DNA of 64,000 nt. Origin: Acanthococcus lagerstroemiae. Its lineage: Eukaryota; Arthropoda; Insecta; Hemiptera; Eriococcidae. The position numbers and the translations under genes are program-made. Shown in pieces: positions 1 to 9,595 of the stretch. The stretch spans positions 32,503,214 through 32,567,213 of the forward strand of contig CM063110.1 in NCBI GenBank assembly GCA_031841125.1, written 5' to 3'. Every line of letters begins with the position of its first letter. The first letter of the stretch is position 1. Below the pieces are notes generated by a model, which saw nothing but the letters and a program-made list of their open reading frames with translations, was not told the DNA's origin and did not search any database.

Positions 1-3000
1 GCCCTTTATCCCCCCTCCCCATGAAAAAATGTCCCTCTAGACAATTTTCATTTCCCTCCCTTATTGTTGCTAAAGACATACTCGTACGGGTTTCGAAGTT
101 GATAACTGTTGACAGCAGAACTAACTCCTCCGTTTTTCCAATAATATAATTCTATCATCAAAGTTAATCTCAAATTTGAACGCTGAATTTAAAGATTAAG
201 GAAAAATGTATGCAGGAAAAATGTTACCACTTTCCCCTTGGGACATATGAGTTCATTACAGGCCTGTGAATCACAATCTGCATCTGGTGGGAAAAATAAA
301 AACGTATTCTTCTTCCTGGTCAAAATGTTGAATATTAGAGACCAAGTCGATAACAAACAACATAATTCTTACTTGCAAACCACAATTGGGAAGGATTAAT
401 TCAGAAGTAAAACCGCAAATTTGGGACCCAATCAAACAAAACACATAAGCTCGGATTTTTTGCTCGCAAACTGTCTTTATAACACAAAGTTCCATTGATT
501 CATTTTACTGGACAAATTCAATTCGGGAAACTGAAATACATCCTGGAGCCAAAGTAAGTATAGTTACATATTATGAGGAATAAGTAACTGAAGAAACCTC
601 AATTTTTTTCCAAATTGCTAACCAAGTAGGGTTAATTTTACAGCAATCAGAAGCCATATTTCAAGCTAAGGAGTGGTCGACAGGACTTTTCAATTCGGTT
701 TCTGCGGTTTCAATCTGGCTCGAATTTGCCATCTGCAACTGAAACTGACCAATTCTGAATACTTCCTAACTTATTGAAAGCGAGCCACTCCCTTGCCCTC
801 CATAAATACGACCCTGAATCCATCAAGTCTTGAGCCGCCAAACAAGCCTAAGTATGTGTTTATAGTGTAGAGACATTGTTATACCAGGTGCTGGGTAATA
901 AAGTGCAGTCTGCCAATTTTTCGTAGGCAGGCCTACTGATAGAATTGTAAGACGCTTTATATAGGTGACATTTATAGCACAAACATTTGGATTGAACATT
1001 TTTCATAATTCATACTCCTGAAAATGCCGACAGAAAACTAAATGTCAGGATAATTAAACTTTAGGAGATAAAGTTCGACTGAAATCTATAAGAACTATCA
1101 TTATGTAGGTGGTGAGGAGAGGGAGTGTAGTCCAAAGAAGTTTGTGAAGGAAAACTCGCTTCTAGAATAACCCACCTGCACTAAAATAATTCTGGGCTAG
1201 AACTGGGGCACAAAAAATCAATACAGCAATAATTTAATTTACTGTTTTTCGAGACTGTAGCGTATTTACTACTGTTCACGTTGTACAAATTGAAACCACG
1301 ATCTGTAATTGAAAATACCTATTACTGGTGGGTTAATTTCTCCGAACAATTACCCAACGATCGTAAAACAACGCCGAAGATGTAACGAGTAGTTCGCTCT
1401 AATACAATTATCTGCACGATTCGCAGATATATAAAAGTGTGCGGCACTGAGGCAAAAGAAAAAGAAGTTATTTACCATTTTCGCCATAGCTATGTCTAGC
1501 TTGCTATAAAATATTACGTTACAGTTCGGCAAAAACGTATACAGGGTATGTACGTTCGTTCGTATACATCTGAAGTACACAAAGAAAGGCGAATTAAGAC
1601 TTAAAAGCGTCAAGATACCAGTAACCCGTCCGTATAAAACAGATGAAAATATAAATAAGTAAAAAATAGAGCGAAATACAATTTAAATTATTCAGGCAGA
1701 CGGTTGTACATAAAATACGCAGACTTAACTGTACATACGCGGAGGAACAGAAGCAAAAAAATAAAAAAATAAAAAAGGGAAGGAAAAGGGGTTTCCTGCG
1801 TGTATATATTAAAGTACCGTTGTGTAAGGAAGATATATCAAACTGGATAAAATTTCCGCGAATGTGAAATAAGAGCAGTTTATTTTAAAATGTTTCCCCC
1901 TTCTGATTTCAGTTTTTTTATTCTTCGTCTTTCCAGCTAGAAAAAGAACACAGCGGTTAAAAATGAAGACCCGACCAGCATTTCTGCCATTTCATGCACA
2001 CCATTATTTGACATTAATGTTACCAACATTGGCAAAGTTGTCCTCATAAATTCACTTAGTGTATTATTGCCGCCATGGTAACTATACATCCAAGAAAGAA
2101 AACAAAAAAAAAGAAAAAGAGTATGTAAATAGCCAATTTCTAAGGAGTTTTCATTTTTCACCAACTGTATATACGAATACTAGCCCACTAAAATTACATC
2201 GGACATGAAACTTTAGAAAGAAAAATTGGTATTAAAGGTATTTTGCGGAATACTACTGACAGTGGTCTCCTTAATAAGTAAAAGATAAATATAAATAAAA
2301 TGAAATAAAAAAAGAACCCGAAATTGGCTTACTAAATTTTTGAGGATGGGCTAATCCCCCCTCCCACACTCGGTTTTGCGGAAATACCAAGTGACCTTCT
2401 TATCGCTGATGCATATTTTTCTGTATAACCCCTGCCTGGCTACTTCCTACACAGCATGATGCCGAACGTCTCACAAACATCTTTTGCCTCCTGCATACCT
2501 CTACTTCCTGTGGGTGATCTTTCCTATACCACGTAGCTTCTTCTTCTTCTCCTCATGACTTACTCTCCTTTTTCTCCCTTGATCGACCAGGTAGGACATC
2601 AGTTTACTCACAGTCAAAGTTTGGGTTTAGCACTCTGTCAGATTTGTTTTCACTATCGATCAAATTAATACGCACACTTTTCCTACTCTCACCGTTCTTT
2701 AATTTCGAATGCCCTCGCTGCGGTCTGTACTAAACACTTTCTCTCTCTCGCTCTTTTTTTAATTTTATTTTCACTATTCGCGATTCTACTATCGTCGTTG
2801 TGTCTGTCCTTGCCCTTACTGCCGCCGTATCCTAGTATTACCTTTCGGTATTCTTCTCAGACACGGACACGGCGACAGGCTTCAGCTGCAAAGCCAATGG
2901 TCCGGTGGGGGAGCCTTCCCTACTTATGGGGAGTCGTCGCTCAAGACCTAGTGCGCGGATGCTGTCTCCTGTCTCATGCATTTCTCTCTCTCTCTCTCTC

Positions 3001-3070
3001 TCATCCCTCTTTCTCTCTCTCACACAGTTTCTGAAGAGCCCACGGTTATTAAAAAGACAACTGTCAACAA
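1..3070 (+). repeat. Segmental duplication, copy A (about 3.07 kb)
   Basis: This stretch recurs almost base for base at 9596-12657. Reading the copies side by side I see only about five substitutions plus a few small indels. Copy B has an extra 15-bp unit near 9806, lacks about 21 bp near position 1545 of copy A, and differs in A-run length near 1750. The right breakpoint is sharp: both copies share the run ending ctgtcaacaa/tcaacaa (3070 and 12657) and then have unrelated sequence. The left limit is unknown because the window begins inside the block. No protein is recognised; the short frames here look accidental. A (TC)n microsatellite lies near 2982-3002. It may be a recent genomic duplication or an uncollapsed haplotype in the assembly. 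Confidence 0.93.
2431..2737 (+). repeat. Dispersed repeat X, copy 1 (inside duplication copy A)
   Basis: About 305 bp that match 12015-12322 (through the duplication) and, more distantly, the minus strand of 58763-59071. Shared blocks include a run around the words ctcatgacttactctcct and an end resembling gtctgtactaaacac. The similarity runs the whole length with small gaps, so it is a real dispersed family. No coding capacity is visible. An LTR or a non-autonomous element are both possible; no terminal repeats were found. Confidence 0.7.
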
Positions 3071-3708
3071 CCCGATCTGCAAAGATCTTGTGTGTGTAGG
3101 CTCACAACATCGCTTCATCATCACAGAAGAGTAGCAGAGATTAGGTTTCGTCATCTATTTTCAGAAATTTCTGGCTGTTACCTATGTGTGAGGCAGAACG
3201 ATATAATATTGAGAAAATAACATCATTTATACCATGATAGTATATCTTTTATTCTGAAATGACATTGATATTGTAATACGAGCAAATTTTTCAATTATAT
3301 CAATATCGTGTAATATCTTTCAGTTTGCGATATTACTCATCCCTGCATTGCCCTCATCATACAATAGTGCAACGATCCTCAAGACAGATGTTGACTCGCA
3401 AAATTCATCATTTTTTCTACACGACATTGTAGTCGAATTTGATGCAGATTTTGATTAAAAAATCAAGCTATCGGGTCGACGTTGACTTTCAGATCAAATT
3501 TTGCATCAACTTCGATATAGAATTCTATCACAAGTCGACGTCAACATGGTAGCTCGACTTTTATATCGAATACTATACATAAAAGTCGACTCCAGTGCAG
3601 TGACGAAAAAGTAATTCATTTTCAATATTACTAATTAGTACAATAACACCAAAAAAACAAAAAAAAAAACAATGCTTAATCTTAGTGCGTACGAAGTTGG
3701 ATGACAGT
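3071..3708. other. Non-coding stretch between duplication A and the RTE tail
   Basis: No gene seen. It is AT-rich and contains short near-palindromic tatcaatatcg-like words at 3255-3345. A degenerate TCGA-rich repeat lies at about 3440-3598 and has a relative at 30470-30635. Confidence 0.6.
3440..3598 (+). repeat. TCGA-rich dispersed repeat, copy 1
   Basis: The stretch alternates phrases such as gtcgacgtcaac and tagaattctat. The same order of phrases, at roughly 75% similarity by eye, is found at 30470-30635, including the run around atagaattctat followed by aagtcga and a ctcgact/cttgacg block. A weaker echo is present near 51935-52020. Function unknown. Confidence 0.5.
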
Positions 3709-3720
3709 ACTAATGAACTA

Positions 3721-4119
3721 TAAGTATCAAAAATATAACTAAGAAACTGCCAGAAATGAAAAATTGTTTACAGACAATTAGAAATTTAAAATGGTCGTGG
3801 GCGGGTCATATAGCGAGAACACCTACAAACAAATGGACGTGCAGAGCAACATTTTGGTCCCTATGCCACAAAAGCCGCAAATGTGGCAAACAGAGAACTA
3901 GGTGGAGGGATGAAGTCGACAAATTCCTGCAAAACAAACTGTTTCACCGCACTGCCCAAGACAGAAGGGAATGGGAAAGGCTGAGGGGCACCTTCGCCTA
4001 TTATGGGCCGGGGGTACATTCAGTACAGGCAAAAACATAGACAAATATATTAAAATATATTAAAATAATCAAACACTGTAACAAATGTACCACTAAATAA
4101 AAAGGTTTCATTTCATTTC
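3721..4119 (+). mobile_element. 5'-truncated RTE-like non-LTR retrotransposon with target duplication
   Basis: The element carries only the last part of an RTE-type reverse transcriptase frame (3756-4040). It ends in a short 3' tail with aataaa and repeated tttca units (about 4107-4119). It is flanked by a perfect 12-bp direct repeat, actaatgaacta, at 3709-3720 and 4120-4131. Target duplication plus loss of the 5' end is the signature of target-primed reverse transcription that stopped early. The intact duplication suggests a fairly recent insertion. Confidence 0.85.
3756..4040 (+). pseudogene. RTE-clade reverse transcriptase, C-terminal remnant
   Basis: A 94-residue frame that matches the far C-terminus of RTE-type ORF2 proteins. 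It has the family's typical phrases: a KW-W-GHIAR motif near residues 13-21, a TRWRDE motif near residues 47-52, and an AQDR-W--L motif near residues 66-76. The endonuclease and catalytic reverse transcriptase parts are missing because the insertion is 5'-truncated. It cannot encode an active protein. The RTE assignment rests on these motifs alone. Confidence 0.75.
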
Positions 4120-4131
4120 ACTAATGAACTA

Positions 4132-5161
4132 AACTCACTAAAATTTTAAGGAAATTCATGCACTTCTAAGCCATCCTAGAGACAGAATGGTGCCACAAAA
4201 TCAATTGTTTCCACTCGAACTAAACACTGTAGCGGAAAAATACGTACAGACGGAGACACATAATCTGCATTAAATTATACCAATTACAATTCAACGAATT
4301 CGGAAATCATATATGAGTTCAATGTTAAGACTTCCTGAAAAACGGTGTGTTTTCAATTTGTTAACACTCCCCCCTCCCCTCAAACCACCTAATATGAATC
4401 ATTCCCATATTATTGGTCATTCCGGTTCAGTGTGCATCGGTATGCTTCGATAAAGCCACGAATCGTCAATCCATCATTTCCTCGCAGTAGTCGAGGAATG
4501 TATCAGGTTGCCGTCTGTGTGTTCCTGCAAGGGAATTACGCGTTCCTATATCGTCAAGTCGAATTCAAGTCGTGTAGTACACGCTGTTCGTATGTATTTC
4601 AACCCTAGTCGGTCGAGGAAGAAGAAAAAAAAAGGAAGAAGACTTTCCACCCTAATTGCTGGAAACTGGCGCCTGTGTGTTTCGTATTACAGGCAGGACA
4701 TTAAGACAGTTCCACTACGAATTATATGGCGTGCGAGTGGGGGACCAGCGTTGGCGGAACCGTCGGTATGCATACCGATGTGATGCGATGGCCCGAGTCG
4801 GTCGTATAGCCGAGTCGATGCCGGACAGAATTTCCGAGGAGAATATCAGGGGTGACTTTGTAAATACGAACATCACCTGTGCGCTAAAGTTCTATTTTCA
4901 CGATCTCCGCGAAGAAAACTAGAAATTATTTGCACATGAATTCGGAGACTGATTGATCAACTTCCACAGTTGCACACCTCTGAACTTGGAATCTGGAGGG
5001 GACTTTACAGTCACGTATACAAGAGACCGGGGAGTGATGTCGAAAGATGTAAAAACTTTAATCTGAGAAACATACTATGTATAAATAGTTCGAAGCTTCC
5101 TCATACCGACTTTATTGGATCCACTTACTACTGCACCAACAATAATTTTTAAATATAAGAC
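4132..5161. other. Non-coding stretch, unrecognised short frames
   Basis: Frames of 91 and 88 residues overlap at 4508-4783 and 4656-4922. Neither shows a recognisable domain, and the first contains a lysine/arginine run from an A-rich tract. I see no repeat structure or other feature. Confidence 0.5.
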
Positions 5162-5163
5162 TA

Positions 5164-5387
5164 CCCGATTGACAATTTGGAGAGCACTCACAAAACCAAA
5201 CAATTACCGTTTTGAGACTTTTGGCCACTCATATTTTTTTGTGAGCGTTCAACATTTCATCATTTTAAAATAGTGTGTGCGAAGTGATCACTCAGCATTA
5301 GTTCACGTCGTGTGAGTACTCATTGATGTTCACAATTGCACTCACAATTTGGATTGTGAGTGACTTCATGCTTCATTGCCAATCGGG
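5164..5387. mobile_element. MITE with 13-bp terminal inverted repeats and TA flanks
   Basis: The left end reads cccgattgacaat and the right end attgccaatcggg, which are reverse complements with one mismatch. A TA dinucleotide lies directly outside each end (5162-5163, 5388-5389), as expected for a TA target duplication of the Tc1/mariner type. Inside each end the similarity continues weakly with a gagcactcacaa/gtcactcacaa block, and gtgagt/actcac words recur. No coding capacity. Family assignment beyond the TA target is inference. Confidence 0.7.
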
Positions 5388-5556
5388 TACCAAAATCTAG
5401 ACCGTCATTTTTTTGGAACTATTTATTCGCAACTCGCTTGAATTAAATCTTAACATTTGCCTGGCAGTCTGTTTTGCAAAAAAATTTTAAAACAAGGTCC
5501 AAACGTCCTCATCGCACTGAAATGTAAAAATAACAAGATGAACCAGGTTTCAAAAG

Positions 5557-5930
5557 CGGCACTGTGACCGAGTGGTACCGGTTCTGCCACGCATCCTGGC
5601 GATGCGAATTCGATTCCCAGCGCCGGAAAAGCTAGTGAATCGGTTTCGCCTCTCTCGCCACCAACATTTGAGGGAACAGAGCGACCACAGTAAGAATCGC
5701 GGGAGATGGATAGCGTGCGTTGAATTCTTCCACCAGTTCTCAGGCAGAAGGTATTAGACTCGCACAACATGTTCACCACCACTGTCTCAAGGATGGGCGT
5801 TGTGCGTGGGTCTGTCTACTGAATCGTTTACTCAGATTCTGAGGCAAATTACCCCGACTATCTTGACAAGCGCTGCGATTGCCAATGTCCAGAACCTAGT
5901 AAGACACTAAAAGAGGGCCTTTAAGCCACA
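5557..5930 (+). mobile_element. tRNA-derived SINE-like element
   Basis: The head has an A-box-like tgaccgagtgg (from about 5566) and a B-box-like ttcgattcc (from about 5609). They are spaced as in a tRNA gene, with a gcatc...gatgc anticodon-like stem between them. The following 300 bp are not tRNA-like and form the body. The right limit is approximate and I could not find target duplications. It differs in sequence from the SINE family at 56132, 60181 and 61036. Confidence 0.55.
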
Positions 5931-6329
5931 ACTTCTTAACTTTCAACTGTCGATTTCTCTCAACAATTACACTCAGGGTGTACCCAACGGCTGATTTAAT
6001 CTTTTTAGCTTGAACTGCATCCGATACCCAGCGGGTAAGTAAAACTTCTGGTTGATGCGCCGCACTCTTTGACTCGCGTTGATCTTTCTACTATTAAACC
6101 CAGACTTGACCGTCCTTGGTTATAGGCCTTCGAGCTAACTTTGAAGTTTTTTTTTTCTGTTTTCGACTGTTAATGAGTCGTAGGCTGTGTGTGTTTACTT
6201 CAGGCCGTTCATTACTCTTGGGAGTTTCATCAGTATTGGGCTATTTTGTAATTTTTGAATTATCCATACATTTTGGGCTCTATACCCGTTTTGATTGTTT
6301 TTAGTAACCGGACGTAGTTGTGAAATTCT
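5931..6329. other. Non-coding stretch
   Basis: Nothing recognised except that from about 6100 the sequence begins to show the gtc/ttttgg-rich texture of the degenerate repeat field described at 6479-7130. Confidence 0.45.
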
Positions 6330-6465
6330 GGGGGTGGGGGCTTGAGCCAGCCTCAATACGTCCCTCTGGTCACTTACACGATACTCAAAAGAGTAGTTTC
6401 TGGGGCCAGGGGTGTGGTATCTGAGGAGCCACTTTGGCATGCATCGCCATACACTCCACCAAGTG
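6330..6465 (+). mobile_element. 3' end of an R1-like retrotransposon (or SINE that borrows it)
   Basis: The segment matches the 3' untranslated end of the R1-like element at about 26690-26815 and the short copy at 45304-45414. Shared phrases include agtttctggggccagg, gccactttggcatgc and catcgccatac, ending at ctccaccaagtg. It is flanked by imperfect 13-bp direct repeats, gttgtgaaattct at 6317-6329 and gtcgtgaacttct at 6466-6478, which look like an aged target duplication. Only the non-coding end is present. Confidence 0.7.
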
Positions 6466-6478
6466 GTCGTGAACTTCT

Positions 6479-7130
6479 CTTTAGTCGGTTTTGATAAATC
6501 ATAGTCAAACTTTGTCATTTCCAGTCATGTTTCAGACTGTTTGATCATGTTCCGTTAGTGCTGGTCAGATTTGGTCGAGGTTGTTTTCGGTTATTTATGC
6601 AGGTATTTTTTGCTTGCCAGCATTTCCCTGTTTTGAGTCAATAGTTAGTTTTGGACTGTTTATTCGTTTATGGCAATTGAATACTTAAAACCAATTTGCC
6701 ATTATTTAGCGGTTGACATTGGTGCAGCTGAGAAGTCTCTGTCTACTGGGACACTTGCCTCAGTAAATAGAGACTAAAATTATATATATATATATATAGC
6801 TACTTCGCATTTGCCGCCTAGTTACATGAGTGTATTATATAATTATTGACTTTTTCTTTGCCCCACTGCGGTAAAATGTCTGGTTATACCCATGGCGGTT
6901 GATCACTTTCGGCCTGGTCATTTAATTAGAGATGTTCGATCACTATAGGACGGTCTCTCACTTCAGGGTCGTTTGTTAATTTTGGGTGTACCCCGGTTTT
7001 GGGCTGTTACTTAGTTTCGGGCATTCGTCAAATTTGACAATATTTGGCAAATTTCGGTAATTGTAGGCTGTTTATAGTCGTTTTTCGTCATTTTTGGTCA
7101 CGTTCCGTCATGTCTCATGTGTTTCACATA
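6479..7130. repeat. Degenerate short tandem repeat field (ggtcatgttt-like)
   Basis: The stretch is built from diverged variants of a phrase like ttggtcatgttccgt, with many ggt/gtc/tttcgg words. Examples are gatcatgttccgttag, tttggtcacgttccgtcatg and tttgggctgtt. The same texture resumes at about 7805-8040, after an AT-rich block. Contains a (TA)n run near 6780-6798. No coding capacity. Confidence 0.45.
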
Positions 7131-7140
7131 AATAGGTTTC

Positions 7141-7800
7141 TTATTAAGGCAGAACACGAAGAAATTGGCTTTGTATTCTGATTACGACGCCCAATGTTGC
7201 ATTTTAATAAAAAAATAATTTGTTCAATGTTTTATTAAAAAATTTAATATTTAAATTGCGCCAAAGAAGCTCACAGTTTAGCGTAACATTCTTCTCATAA
7301 GGAAATTTAAAATTTTGTATTTAGAAAATCGTGAAAATATTTGGACCAAAAAGTGGCTCAAGTAGGAAAGTTTGTAATTAACTTACCAGCAAATATTTAC
7401 ATCAAATTTTAAATAAAAAAATAGTTGAAAAATCAATACACCTCGTAATAATAGCGAAGTTCGTTTACTTTTAACTTTATTCGCTACTTTTTAAATTAAA
7501 TTCGGTGGAAGTACTACCTGTTCAGCTAGGAAGGTATAATAACGAGAACCAACTTTCTTACTCGAAACAATTATTTTTCTAATCGAACTCTTTTCATACA
7601 ATTTGAAAAAGCGAAATTCAAAATTGTTCTTACGGGAAATCCAATTTTAAGCTTTGGTATGAGCTCTAGAAGTGAAATCTCAATACTAATATATTTTTCA
7701 TTAAATAATTTAACTTTTCAGAATCGTTATTACTACAAGGAAATATTTCTTTGCACCTTATTGTTTATGATTTGTCGGGTCAATAAACTAGATCAACAAA
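7141..7800. other. AT-rich block interrupting the degenerate repeat field
   Basis: AT-rich sequence with no recognised gene. It separates the two halves of the same degenerate repeat field, so it may be an inserted element. I could not find terminal repeats or a target duplication. Confidence 0.35.
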
Positions 7801-7804
7801 TATG

Positions 7805-8040
7805 CTCAGATTTGGCCGTCCTGGCTGGTCATTTTAATTCAACTTAGTCTAACAGGACCGTTTTTGATCATGTTTCATATTTTTTTCTTCCAATCCTAAT
7901 TTGGTTATTTTCCGTTGGGGGTTGTTTCCTGATTCGGGGCTGCTTGAAAGTTTTGGCTAGTTCTTCGGATTAGGCCATTTGTCCATGTTTGGAATGCTCA
8001 TCAGTTCTGGGCTGAATTCATTTTTGAATTATCAGGAAAT
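7805..8040. repeat. Second half of the degenerate ggtcatgttt-like field
   Basis: The same decayed phrases as 6479-7130 reappear (tttggccgtcctggctggtc, tttttgatcatgtttcat, ttttggctag), which supports one original field split by the AT-rich block. Confidence 0.4.
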
Positions 8041-8222
8041 TTTTAAACGAAAACAAGAACACTTTGGCGACTTAAGTGGTTCATGTCCTCTCTATGGCCT
8101 TATTTGAAAGTTTGAGAGAAAAAAACCTTCTTTTCATGAGTTAACATTATTCACGATTTGGTATAAAATTTCTACCTGAATCATTTTCTACAAACTAAAA
8201 CTAGATTTAAGGGAAAATTTTA

Positions 8223-9364
8223 GGGTAAATATAATAGCACGCGATTAGAACGTTTTTGCACGCGACAGAAATGAACACGAAATAAATTGAAAATAAAAAC
8301 TTCTTATATTCGATTCACGCGATGATTCACGCACGATGTGTGTGACAGAATTCAACAAGAAATATGATACTAGTTTTTGGACGCGATGAACCTACGAATT
8401 CCCATGTCTGCAAAGTGACAGATCTAGTCCTGTAAGTATGGGAAATCAAACATCTCGTTTGAACTTGCCGAATTGCTCGTTGCTCCAATAATTCTCCTCA
8501 TGACGCATTTTGCAAGCTGGTTAAAAGAAATTGCCCCCCCCCCTCACTGTCGCATCTATATTGGAAAACACTCGAGGATTCTGTGCAAACAGCTAGCCAA
8601 GTAGAATTACAGGACAGGGTAAGCAGAAAGTCAGTCAGCTAGACAACGGAATGTGTAGACAGGAACCAGTAAGCGAAGAGGGGATCACCAAGTTGTAGAA
8701 GTGGTAGTGGTTCTGGCGGTGGTGGTCACGGTAGCAGTGGTGGTGGTCGGGTGGTTTAAATGGTAAGGAGGAAAGCGCAGTATTCTCTATTCTCTTACAT
8801 TAGTGACAGTGATGACAATGTATAACAACAGATTTGGGAATGCGCCACAGCGGCATCCATTCTGTTGAATGATCAGCACTGCACGGTGCTGCTGCTACGT
8901 GTTACCAGAGTGAATACTGTCGGTCCTGGAGTTGTACATGCCCCCCTTCTATGGAGCAAGGGGTATGCAAGCACACTTTGAGCTTACAAATACGACCAAG
9001 GCTTGTGACAGTACCACCAGCTGCTAAGCAAATTCCTATTGGTCAGAAACGAAGAAGAGGACTACCAGTGCTGACCACAAAAGCTTTGCTAATATAAACA
9101 CTTTTTTTTTTTGCTAATTAGTTCGAGCCCAATTAGTCTTTTTACTGTTTATTTATATTATTTCGCGTTGCAAAAAATGTCGTGCTTCATTTTTATTCCC
9201 GTCTTATGATCATATTATTTCTTTGAATAAGATTTTCAGTTGTATGTTCAATTTTTTCTCTCGCGCACATTTTCTTTCCGTGTCCATTTCAATCAAATTC
9301 CTGCATTTATCCGTATTTTTTCGTGGGTATTTATTTATTCTTTGCGTGCTGAAAAATGGAATCC
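8223..9364 (+). repeat. SWIM-fragment repeat, copy A
   Basis: About 1.14 kb that align along their length with 15078-16230 at roughly 85-88% by eye. Matching blocks include gtaaatataatagcacgcga, a GT-rich ggtggtggtcgg block near 8740, the SWIM coding remnant at 8948-9097, and a tail around tttttcgtgggtattta. The two copies are far more diverged from each other than the two copies of the 3.07-kb block, so they are older. Probably a fragment of a DNA transposon. Confidence 0.8.
8948..9097 (+). pseudogene. SWIM-type zinc-finger C-terminal fragment (copy A)
   Basis: This frame translates to a 49-residue fragment ending in a stop. It contains MEQGVCKHTLSLQ, which matches the C-x-H half of a SWIM zinc finger. 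After a PPAAK stretch comes PIGQKRRRG and the closing TKALLI. This order is typical of the C-terminal tail of SWIM-domain proteins encoded by MULE-like transposons in animals. The first cysteine pair (CxC) is lost and no transposase domain is visible upstream. Assigned from motif memory, not from a search. Confidence 0.6.
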
Positions 9365-9595
9365 AAAAATTTTAAGTGTTTTTTTTTTGTTGTTTGTTTG
9401 CTAATCGATAGTACAACTTTAAAGACGTTTGAAGAAAATTCCATTCTTGCTAATCAGAACTGTAAAAAAATTCAAACTGAAGACCACTCTGTTCTTGTTA
9501 GCTAATCAATATTCAAAGCGAATACGCAAGTAATTTCTCTTCCTTGCCTACGAATGAGCAGGCCCATGCTCAAAGGAAGATCAAATGAAGGCACT

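Noticed and set aside
271..495. 74-residue minus-strand frame repeated exactly at 9881-10105
   Set aside because: It is identical only because the whole 3.07-kb block is duplicated; identity here does not show coding constraint.
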